A stretch of 64,000 nucleotides of DNA from Isotricha intestinalis (Eukaryota; Ciliophora; Litostomatea; Vestibuliferida; Isotrichidae). This document shows, in pieces, positions 29,807 through 38,111 of the stretch; position 1 is the stretch's first letter, and every line of letters starts with the position of its first letter. The notes under the pieces were generated by a model. It did no database searches. It was not told the origin of the DNA and was given only the letters and a program-made list of their open reading frames with translations. Both the position numbers and the translations under genes were made by a program. The stretch covers positions 62,001 to 126,000 of the forward strand of contig JAJJLU010003460.1 of NCBI GenBank assembly GCA_023807065.1, in the 5' to 3' direction.

Positions 29807-30744
29807 ATGGGTTGTTGTAAGCCAACAAATACATTATCAATAAATAAAAAAACCGAAATAACAACATTAAGAGATGATTTATTAAAAAAAAACTCATCAA
29901 ACAAGGAAAAAATAAATATAAACCAAAATTTAGATTTACTAAAACAAAATAGAGAATATGATGAAAATGAAATACCAAATAAAACAGAAGCTCAAATTCC
30001 ATCAATGAAAATTCCTTTATCAATAATACAAACAAAGAAGCAATTACAATTATTAATTTTTGAAAGTAAATTTTTACAAGAAGGAAAAATATTATTAATC
30101 AACCCAGGAGGAATTATTGGTTCTGAAAGAGATGCTTTAGATGGAATTACTTATTTTGGTGTTAATAATGTAAAAATATATTTATTTTAAATTAGAGTGA
30201 ATTTAAAAATGATTATAATTTTCCCGAAGAAGAATCTAATATTGGGAAAAGACATTTTGAAATTAAATATGATATTGAAAATGATGAATATAAAATTAAA
30301 AATTTAAGTGGTAGTGGATTATATATTAAAATTGATGAACAAATGATTTTAAAAAATAATTCTATTTTTTCTTTCTCTTCGATTTTAATTTCAGTTAAAA
30401 TAGATTTAAATGTTAATAATTTCGGTAGTACAATCACTTTAAAAATATTATATGGAATAAATCAAAATAATGAATATGTTTTTAATTCAAGTGAAAAATT
30501 ATTAATTAGAATAGGAAGATCTAAAACAAATGATATTGATATTGATTTTAATGATGAAAGTACTTCTAGATTACAAACTACTATTTTTTATGAAAATAAT
30601 AATTGGTATATTGTTGATGGAAATGGTAAAAAAGGAAGCTTAAATGGAACTTGGTATTTTGCTGATGAATATATTACTATTAATGAAGGTATGATTTTTA
30701 GAGCTGGAACTACTTCTTTTAAAGCTCATTTATTTTCTCCTTAA
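29807..30744 (+). CDS. Double FHA-domain protein with lipidation-type N-terminus, two exons
   Basis: Exons 29807-30169 and 30196-30744 join across a 26-nt intron to 303 residues. The N-terminus MGCCKPTN is a textbook N-myristoylation plus palmitoylation signal (Gly2, Cys3, Cys4). FHA domain 1 spans about residues 85-185 (GGIIGSERDALDGI, KRHFEIKYD, LSGSGLYIKI). FHA domain 2 spans about 210-295 with the canonical IRIGRSKTNDIDID, STSRLQTTIFYE and GSLNGTWYF. FHA domains bind phosphothreonine peptides, so this looks like a membrane-anchored phospho-reader. The second domain keeps the Arg, Ser and Asn residues that contact phosphothreonine; the first is less typical. The partner is unknown. Confidence 0.85.
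30170..30195 (+). other. 26-nt intron of FHA gene
   Basis: GTAAAA...ATTAG. Without its removal the frame closes at 30190; with removal two FHA halves join in frame. Confidence 0.85.
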
Positions 30745-31255
30745 TTTTTTTATATAAAGTTTTTATTTTTATTTAATATATTATTTTTTTTTCTTATTAA
30801 TAGCTTTTTATTTTTTGTAAATTTTTTTTCAGTTGTTTTTATTTTTTTATATATTGTTCAAAATAATTATTTTATTAGATAATAACTAAATCAATTGGTA
30901 AAAAGAATCCTTTGGTAGTAAAAATATATAACCTTAGTTAATGGAATTATTTTCTATATCATTTTTTGTTTTTTTGTCTTATATACTACTCTTTATCAAA
31001 TTTATAGACTTAGATAAATTATTTTTTTTAAATAATCTTCAAGGATTTTTTTTAAATTAAATTAAAAACATATTCAGTCAAAAAAAAATTTTCAAATGAT
31101 AATTATTATTAAGATTGAATTATAATAAACACAAAACACGGTTTTCTTAAATTGAACTGAACTTTTTTTAATAATTATCTTTTTGAATAAATTAATATTA
31201 TATTGAGTTATCTTAAAAAATAAAACAAAAATTTATAAAAAAAAAATCAAAAAAT
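30745..31255. other. Intergenic spacer between convergent genes
   Basis: About 510 bp between the 3' ends of the FHA and Has1 genes. Only AT-rich sequence with T-runs is seen; no relic or RNA gene could be recognised. Confidence 0.45.
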
Positions 31256-32827
31256 TTATTTAACAAACTGTCTATCATCTTCTCCTTCTTTTCCAAAATT
31301 TTTCTTATTCCTTCTTCTCATTCCAGCAGTAGTATGTTTAACATTTAAATGAACAAAAGGAGGAGAAATTAATCCAAAACTTTTACAAAGAAGCATTAAA
31401 TCCAACTTTTCCAAATTAAAAACCTCTTTATTTACTTGAGCATTATAAGCATGAATATAAGCTCTATAAGCATCAACAGCTAAATTAAATAAATATTTAT
31501 CTTTCCTATTAACCAACTTTTCTAATTGTTCTTGAACTTTAGCTAATTTTTTATCTTCAAAATCAAATTCTTCAATTTTAATTTTATAAACTTTCAACAA
31601 TCTAATAAATCCTATTTCATTAGGTAAAACCATTAAAAGTGCTTTTCCACTTTTGAAAGCACCTCTCGCAGTTCTTCCTACTCTATGTAAGTATTCTTCT
31701 GCATCATGAGGAGGATCATATTGAATCACCCAGTCTATATCTGGGATATCCAATCCACGTTGAGCCACATCTGTACAAAGGAGAATCCCTTTTTCTAAAG
31801 AACAAAATTCTATAAATGTTGATGTACGCTTTTGCTGCTTATAATCTCCTGTTATTGATAATACACTTATATCTATATAGTTTAAGAGAGATGAAAAAAA
31901 TTCCACTTCTTTACATGTTGAAAAGAATATTAGTATTTTTTTATTTGGGTTCTTTTTTATAAATGTAAAAAGAAATAAAAATTTCTTATCTGCTGTTATT
32001 TTTATGTATCCTTGTTCTAATGAAGTTACTGTTGGATCTTCATTTTCAGTATTTATTCTTATATTTTCATAATTTTTCATTGATAATGTAATTAAATCTT
32101 CAACTTTAGGAGTTATTGTAGCTGAGAAAAGAAGTGTTTGTCTTTCTTGTGGAATTTTTTTTATTATTTCCGTTAATTCTTCTTCAAATCCTATTTTTAA
32201 TATTTTATCAGCTTCATCAATAATAAGCATTTGTAAATTAGAATAAATAAAATTTTTTGTATTAACCATATGATCAAGTAATCTTCCAGGAGTAGCAATT
32301 AATAATTTAGTATTATTTGATGATATTTTCTCACTTTCTTTCTTTCTATTTCCACCTCCAATAACAAGAGTACATATCGTTCCATTATCAATTAATATAT
32401 CTTTTGCTAAATCATATAATTGCATTGCTAATTCTCTTGTTGGTGTTATTATTAAAATTAAAATACCTTCTATTTCTTTTTTTAATGATAATATTATATT
32501 AGCAGCCGGAATAAGAAATGCTAATGATTTTCCACTTCCTGTTTTTGCTTGTCCTATTATATCTTTTGAATCTAATATTTGGGGAATTGATTCATTCTGT
32601 ATTTTTGTTGCTGTTATATATCCTAGAGATTCTAATGTTGATATTAATTTTGGATTAAGAGGAAAAGATGTAAATTTTTTCTCTGAAAAATATTCTGATG
32701 ATGATTTTTTAATTGAATTTTTTTCTTCATTTTTCTCCGGGGTTTTTGCCTTCTTTGGAGTATCTATTTTTTTGGAATTTAATGATGATTTTAATTCTGA
32801 TTTTCCTTTTTTTTCTTTTTTATCCAT
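31256..32827 (-). CDS. HAS1: DEAD-box RNA helicase Has1/DDX18
   Basis: An ATP-dependent RNA helicase of 60S ribosome assembly in the nucleolus. Motifs in order: Q-motif region with TKIQNESIPQ, motif I AKTGSGKS (94-101), PTRELA (129-134), TPGRLLDH (179-186), DEAD (204-207), SAT (235-237), RGLD (357-360) and HRVGRTAR (381-388). The C-terminal region YDPPHDAEEYLHRVGRTARG, then AYRAYIHAYNAQVNKEVFNL and FGLISPPFVHLNV, is specific to Has1/DDX18 and not to other DEAD proteins. Length (523) fits yeast Has1 (about 505). The first ~45 residues are a Lys/Ser-rich tail typical of nucleolar helicases. The ATG is 64 bp from the divergent Sec14-like gene. Confidence 0.95.
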   Translation of the reverse strand: MDKKEKKGKSELKSSLNSKKIDTPKKAKTPEKNEEKNSIKKSSSEYFSEKKFTSFPLNPKLISTLESLGYITATKIQNESIPQILDSKDIIGQAKTGSGKSLAFLIPAANIILSLKKEIEGILILIITPTRELAMQLYDLAKDILIDNGTICTLVIGGGNRKKESEKISSNNTKLLIATPGRLLDHMVNTKNFIYSNLQMLIIDEADKILKIGFEEELTEIIKKIPQERQTLLFSATITPKVEDLITLSMKNYENIRINTENEDPTVTSLEQGYIKITADKKFLFLFTFIKKNPNKKILIFFSTCKEVEFFSSLLNYIDISVLSITGDYKQQKRTSTFIEFCSLEKGILLCTDVAQRGLDIPDIDWVIQYDPPHDAEEYLHRVGRTARGAFKSGKALLMVLPNEIGFIRLLKVYKIKIEEFDFEDKKLAKVQEQLEKLVNRKDKYLFNLAVDAYRAYIHAYNAQVNKEVFNLEKLDLMLLCKSFGLISPPFVHLNVKHTTAGMRRRNKKNFGKEGEDDRQFVK

Positions 32828-32891
32828 TTTTTTGGAATGATATAAAATTTTTTCTATTTTGTTAAGGAAAAAAAATTAAGTATAAAATTTA
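32828..32891. promoter_or_regulatory. 64-bp divergent promoter region
   Basis: The start codons of Has1 (32827, minus) and the Sec14-like gene (32892, plus) are separated by 64 bp, the shortest head-to-head gap in the window. It must hold both 5' untranslated regions and start sites. No individual element can be named. Confidence 0.5.
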
Positions 32892-34403
32892 ATGGAATAT
32901 TTATTTCATTCTATTTATGAATGTCCTAATTGTGAAAAACATGCCCCTTCATCAGCTTATTTTTTTATTCCTAGTGAAAAAGATGAATATTACAAATCAA
33001 ATTCAGGGAAAATTATAAGGTATATTTTTGAGAAAAAAAATAAGAAAAATTATTTTGAATGTGAAGAAAACACTTTTAAAAATTTTCAAAAATTTTTTAA
33101 AACAAAAACCTTAATTTTACCGAAATATTGGGAAGATAGTGATACAAGAAGATTTCTTCAAGCATGTTATTTTGATATAGAAAAAACATATGAAAAAATA
33201 AAATCAAGTATAAATTATAAAATACCAAACTTACCTTTAAGTTCATATGAAAAGATTTTATCAAGTAGATTTTTATATATGCATGGTTTAGATATTAATT
33301 ATTGTCCTATTTTAGTTTGCAATGTTAAAATCTTTATGGATATAATTGATAAATATCCAATTGAAAATTTTATTTGTTCAATTGATAAAATTATCTCTTA
33401 TTTAATGGATCATTTTTTTATTCCTGGTCAAATTGAAAATTGGGTTGTTATTACAGATTTAAAAGATGTTTCTATTTGGGATCCTCCTTTAAAATTATTA
33501 AAAATTTTTGAGTTTTTACAAACTAAATATATTTTTAGATTGAAATATCTTTATATTTATAATATGGATACAATATTAAATTTCTGTTTTAATATTATTA
33601 AAAATTTAATTGATGAAAGAACTTCTAATAAAATTAGATTTATTAGAAATCAAAATGATATTAATGATATTGTTTTAACTAATATTCATTCTTCACAAAT
33701 TGAAAGAAAATATGGAGGTGATGCTAATAATTTAATTAATGATTTGGAATTTCCTTTTATTTTACCAAGTAATGAATATCAAATTCAAGAAAATAGAAAA
33801 GAAATAATAAGTGAAGAAGAATATATTAAAAGATTTAAAAATAATGAAATTTGTGTTCTTTCACCTTATTTAAAATATAAAATTAAATTATCTGAAATTA
33901 GTGATAAAAAACCTGTTATTTATGAAGGAATTGAATTTTACGAAGTTCAAAGTTTTCAATCAAGTAGAAAGAGTAATTTTGAAAAAGATGGATATTTTAC
34001 TATTCATGAAGTAAAACCTGATGAAAATGAAAATAATAATATCAAAAATGAAAATAATACTATCATAAATGATAATCATTTTAAAAATAAAAATATGATT
34101 AATACAAATAATAATATAACACATAATTATAATAATTCAATGAATGATATATTATTTATTGATAATTTTATAAAAAACAAAGATAATATAGAAAATATAT
34201 CATATTCTCAAATAAAAAATGAAAGTTCAGAAAATAGAGAAACAAGCTCTTTGAATTTAACTTGTAATAAATTTAAAGAAATCAATAAAAAATATTTAAA
34301 TTTTAATAATAAATGCGATTCATCGAATGAAACAATGAATATATTAGTAGAAAAAGAAAATAAAAATAAAGATTGTTGTAAAGAAGAATGTATAATTATG
34401 TAA
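32892..34403 (+). CDS. CRAL-TRIO (Sec14-like) lipid-binding protein with C-terminal CaaX box
   Basis: A 503-residue protein. The CRAL-TRIO N-terminal part DTRRFLQACYFDIEKTYEKI (about 83-102) and the lipid-binding fold are clear: PILVCNVKIFMDIIDKYPIE, NWVVITDLKDVSIWDPPLKL and FRLKYLYIYNMDTILNF, about 130-240. It would bind a phosphoinositide or other lipid and move it between membranes. After an Asn-rich linker the protein ends CCKEECIIM: CIIM is a prenylation (CaaX, probably farnesyl) signal, with two extra cysteines just upstream that could be palmitoylated. Membrane anchoring by prenylation is inferred from the motif. A CPNC pair near the N-terminus is also seen. Confidence 0.85.
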   Translation: MEYLFHSIYECPNCEKHAPSSAYFFIPSEKDEYYKSNSGKIIRYIFEKKNKKNYFECEENTFKNFQKFFKTKTLILPKYWEDSDTRRFLQACYFDIEKTYEKIKSSINYKIPNLPLSSYEKILSSRFLYMHGLDINYCPILVCNVKIFMDIIDKYPIENFICSIDKIISYLMDHFFIPGQIENWVVITDLKDVSIWDPPLKLLKIFEFLQTKYIFRLKYLYIYNMDTILNFCFNIIKNLIDERTSNKIRFIRNQNDINDIVLTNIHSSQIERKYGGDANNLINDLEFPFILPSNEYQIQENRKEIISEEEYIKRFKNNEICVLSPYLKYKIKLSEISDKKPVIYEGIEFYEVQSFQSSRKSNFEKDGYFTIHEVKPDENENNNIKNENNTIINDNHFKNKNMINTNNNITHNYNNSMNDILFIDNFIKNKDNIENISYSQIKNESSENRETSSLNLTCNKFKEINKKYLNFNNKCDSSNETMNILVEKENKNKDCCKEECIIM

Positions 34404-34489
34404 AAAAATCAAATAAAAAGTATTGTATTTTAGTTATAAATCAATTAAAATAATTAATTTAATTAATTTTTCCAAAACTTAATAAAAAA

Positions 34490-35238
34490 ATGAATAAATA
34501 TGTAATAAGAGAGGCTCCATTGTTATATTATGATGGAGTTCCAGGTTATAAAGCAGGAGAATGGCCAGGAATAAGACCGAATAAATTTGAAAATACAAGA
34601 AAGATGATTCAACCTATTTCAAATGATATATTTAATTTTTCAAGTAAATTATAAATATTTAAAAAATATTAGAAACTGAATCTTTAAATCTCAATCGAAG
34701 AAAATTATTAGGCTTAAGACATTCTGAAGAATTAAAATTTAAACCCAGTATTAAAATTGTCAATTTTATTGAAGAAAGAAAACAAAAACCAATTATTCCA
34801 ACTGAACCTCAAGGTATAAGATTTTTTCCTAAAAAATATTATTTTGAAAAAATAAATGAATATCATGATTTTAAGGAAGAAGAACATAATAAATTAATTA
34901 GACATAATCAATTTATGAATAGGATTAAACCTAATACTTTTCGTTCTACAAATTTAAAAAGTGGCTATCCAAAAGAATTTTATGATAATATATCAAGAAA
35001 TAGATTACTAGGTGTTTCTTTTACAAAAGAAACTTTTGATTCATTCCAAAAAAATGATACTCTTCCAAAATTAAAGAATACTAATGAATTTTTAGAAAAT
35101 AATAAAAATATGTTAAAAGCACTTGAAGAACAAAAAATGTATATTTTAAAAAATAAAAACGAAATAAGAAAAAAAGATATTAATTATGTTGAAAGTTTAG
35201 GTAATTGGGAAATTGAAAATCAAAAAAAAACGGAATAA
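34490..35238 (+). CDS. Conserved-looking protein of unknown function, two exons
   Basis: Exons 34490-34643 and 34673-35238 join across a 29-nt intron to 239 residues. No family is recognised. It is basic, without membrane segments, and rich in Pro and aromatic residues in the first half (REAPLLYYDGVPGYKAGEWP, TEPQGIRFFPKKYYFEKINE). The second half ends in a charged helix (LEEQKMYILKNKNEIRKKD). The extended, aromatic-rich style resembles microtubule inner proteins but this is only an impression. The start is the first ATG, and the whole second exon is open only after the intron is removed. Confidence 0.65.
34644..34672 (+). other. 29-nt intron
   Basis: GTAAAT...ATTAG inside the gene at 34490. 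It contains in-frame TAA codons that disappear on removal. Confidence 0.8.
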
Positions 35239-35377
35239 ATAAATAGAAACTAACACTGTTAATATAAATTAAGTAATTTATAAATGATATTCTTGAAATT
35301 TTAAAAGAAACAGATAATATAATAAAAATATATTTTTTTTTATTTTAAAAGAAAATAACAATTAAATATATAATAAA

Positions 35378-35836
35378 ATGGCAGAAATAAAATATGAAAT
35401 GAATAATGGATTATTGTTTAATTTTATAAGAGTATGTGCAATATTATCAGGAATATGTTTAATAACAGTATTAAAACCACATAGATTATATAAAAAACTT
35501 TTAACTTCCTTTTTAGATTATTCTTTCAAATTTCATGGAGGAGATTGGAAAATTTATAATGTATTAATTTTAATTATTTCTTTCTTTGTAATATTATATT
35601 GCTTTCTTCAAATGCAAATTTCACAATATATTCCTGATGCTACTGATACTTATCAATCAAAATTAGCTAAATTAGATAAAAAATGGTTAACTGAAATGGA
35701 AGCTTGGTTAACATTTTTTATTATTGTTTGTTATATCTCTGTTTATAGATGCGCTATGATTTTTAGTTATGAAAGTAAACTTGAAAAAGAAAAAAAAGAT
35801 ATTCAAAAACAAATTGAAGAAGCTAAAAGTCATTAA
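35378..35836 (+). CDS. Small ER-type membrane protein, BAP31-like architecture
   Basis: A 152-residue protein with three hydrophobic helices (about 12-30, 60-80 and 106-125) and a short C-terminal coil ending KKDIQKQIEEAKSH. Three N-terminal helices followed by a coiled tail, with an intervening charged loop and KWLTEMEAWLTFFIIVCYIS at helix 3, match the layout of BAP29/BAP31, the ER proteins that escort membrane cargo. Sequence similarity is weak, so this is a tentative call. It is transcribed in the same direction as the preceding gene. Confidence 0.6.
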   Translation: MAEIKYEMNNGLLFNFIRVCAILSGICLITVLKPHRLYKKLLTSFLDYSFKFHGGDWKIYNVLILIISFFVILYCFLQMQISQYIPDATDTYQSKLAKLDKKWLTEMEAWLTFFIIVCYISVYRCAMIFSYESKLEKEKKDIQKQIEEAKSH

Positions 35837-36197
35837 ATAAATTTATTAAAAGATTTTATTTATTTAATTAAAAAAATTAAGGAAATAAAATATTAAATAA
35901 ATATATATGTAAAAAAAAACAAAAAAAAAAAGAAATTGTATAAAGAGTTAATTATTAAATTATATGAGGATAATTTTATAAAATCTTATTTATTTAACGA
36001 ATATTATAGTTATATATGGATAAAAATAATTAATGATTTTAAAAGATATAGAGAAATAAAAGCGGAAAAAAAGAATTAAAAAATTCATGACTAAATAAAA
36101 AAACTTAACAAAATATCATAAAACTTTAATTAGACATTTAAATAAAAATATTTAATTAAATATTTTCATTTATTCTTTTTTATAAAATAATTTTTTT
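35837..36197. other. Spacer between convergent genes
   Basis: Contains one short protein-like stretch on the plus strand (about 35935-36078, KLYEDNFIKSYLFNEYYSYI) with no ATG in frame. It may be a relic. Nothing else is recognised. Confidence 0.35.
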
Positions 36198-37928
36198 TTA
36201 TTTTTCCTCTTTTTTATCTTCATTATTTATTATATCTTCAATTTCTTTAACTTCTTTTTCAAAATTAATTTGATTATTCTTTTTTTCTTCTTCTTGTTCA
36301 ACAAAAATTTGATAAGAATCTTCTTCATTTTGTTTAGATTCATCTTCATCATGATGTAAATTCCAAATAGTATTAATTAAGCTTTTTTCTATATTAAATT
36401 GATTACAAAGTATTTCACTTAATTCTTTAACTAAATTTAAAGGTACATGAAATTGTTTCATATTATATAATATAGTGGAAACTTTAGCATCTGCGACGCT
36501 TTTAATTTTACTTTTATTTTCTTCATCTAATTCTTCCACACAACCAGTAACACCTTTATCTTGTTCATGATAATTTTCTTGAATATAATAACTTGCTAAA
36601 TCAAACCAAAATTCTTTTTTTTTAAAAATATTATGATTTTCAATATTTTTTTCTATATATTCTTTACCTTTTTCATTATATTTAAAATATGTTAAACTTA
36701 ATATTATTATTAAACCACATATTTCATAATCACATATCTCATTATCATTTAAATCTAAAAGATTAATCATACAAGTTATTAAAGCATCATAAGTTTTATT
36801 ATCTATTCCAAATCGTCCAGTTGTTCTTTTTTTATTGAAATAATTTAAAAAATAAAAACATACTTTTTTATCCATTGTTTTCTCATTTCCTTTTTCTTCT
36901 TTTGAAAAACTATTAATTAATTTATTTAAATCATCTTCACTAATATTTCCATTCCAAATATTTTCACAATATTTTTTTGTGATTTGAATAATTTCTTCTT
37001 GTTCATCTAAAAATTTAAATTTTTCTTCTAAAAAATTTTTCATAACAGAAGTTAATAAATTTTTTTCTTGAACAGTTCCAGTTAAAGGAAAATCTGGAGC
37101 ATATTCAACAAAAGAAACTTCAATAGGTTGAGAACCAAGACTTCTATTATTTTCAACAAATTGTTGTATATCATATTCTGAATTTATTTTTTCAAAATTT
37201 TCTTCTAATTTCTTTTTAATTTCTTTAGATATTTCTTCTAAACTTTTCATTTTATCATTGCAATATTTAATTAATTGTTTTTTAGTTTCATCAATTATAT
37301 TTTTTTCTCTTTTTTCAAAAATTTTCATAGCATCAGAAGATCTATTAATATAATCTATTCTATTATTATTACAATTAATTAAACTTAATTTATATTCTTC
37401 TCTAGATTTAATAGCTTCTTTAACTAATTTTCCTAATTCTTTATTGTCTTTTCCTTTTTTTTTAGTAATTTCTAATTTTTTTTGAATAGCCTTACCAACT
37501 CTAATATGATATTCTCTTTTCATTGAATCATTTATATATAAGGAATTAATAAATGAATTAAGTGAATCAGATCTTCCTGAAATAATATCTTTATTTGTAG
37601 AAGCTAAATTTTCTACTTGAGTACTAATATCCATCATTATTAAATCTAAAGTATTTTTAGTAAAATTTAATATTGTTTCTGATTCATATTTAATTAATTC
37701 TATAAACATTTTCATTGATGAACCAAAGGTTGATTTAGTATCAAAATCAAATGGATATGTTGATATGAAATTTAAACCATTTGAAAAATCAGAAAGAATA
37801 TTTGAGAGTTTGTTAAATATATAAAATATATTCGTCATTTCTTTTTGTTTATTCATGAAATGTTGATATATTACTTTATAATTTTGCCAAAAACTTTTTT
37901 GGTAATGGAAATTATTTTTATCTGACAT
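36198..37928 (-). CDS. F-BAR-like protein with SBF2/KIAA0513-like C-terminal domain
   Basis: A 576-residue protein. Residues 1-275 begin FWQNYKVIYQHFMNKQKEMT and continue as long helices with the spacing of an F-BAR membrane-bending domain. From about 330 to 530 follows a helical domain: VCFYFLNYFNKKRTTGRFGI, YEICGLIIILSLTYFKYNEK and then FKKKEFWFDLASYYIQEN. This has the pattern of the SBF2/KIAA0513 domain found at the end of some endocytic regulators. Both matches are pattern-based and tentative. The acidic Glu/Lys tail is disordered. An upstream TTG at 37964 was not used; the ATG 37926-37928 (MSDKNNFHYQ) was chosen. A role in membrane curvature or trafficking is inference. Confidence 0.6.
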   Translation of the reverse strand: MSDKNNFHYQKSFWQNYKVIYQHFMNKQKEMTNIFYIFNKLSNILSDFSNGLNFISTYPFDFDTKSTFGSSMKMFIELIKYESETILNFTKNTLDLIMMDISTQVENLASTNKDIISGRSDSLNSFINSLYINDSMKREYHIRVGKAIQKKLEITKKKGKDNKELGKLVKEAIKSREEYKLSLINCNNNRIDYINRSSDAMKIFEKREKNIIDETKKQLIKYCNDKMKSLEEISKEIKKKLEENFEKINSEYDIQQFVENNRSLGSQPIEVSFVEYAPDFPLTGTVQEKNLLTSVMKNFLEEKFKFLDEQEEIIQITKKYCENIWNGNISEDDLNKLINSFSKEEKGNEKTMDKKVCFYFLNYFNKKRTTGRFGIDNKTYDALITCMINLLDLNDNEICDYEICGLIIILSLTYFKYNEKGKEYIEKNIENHNIFKKKEFWFDLASYYIQENYHEQDKGVTGCVEELDEENKSKIKSVADAKVSTILYNMKQFHVPLNLVKELSEILCNQFNIEKSLINTIWNLHHDEDESKQNEEDSYQIFVEQEEEKKNNQINFEKEVKEIEDIINNEDKKEEK

Positions 37929-38111
37929 TTGAATTTTAATATTATTAAAAATTGGTTTTTTCAAAAAACATTTTTTTTATATTTAAATAAAATAAAAAAT
38001 ATTAAATATTTTTTTTCATATTTACATTCTTTCTTATTATAAGTAATAATTAACTTATCAAAATAAGATTTATTATCAAACCCAATTATAAGTATATACA
38101 AAAAGTACAAA

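Noticed and set aside
37929..37964. Upstream TTG start of the F-BAR-like gene
   Set aside because: Non-ATG start; the first ATG follows 12 codons later and fits.
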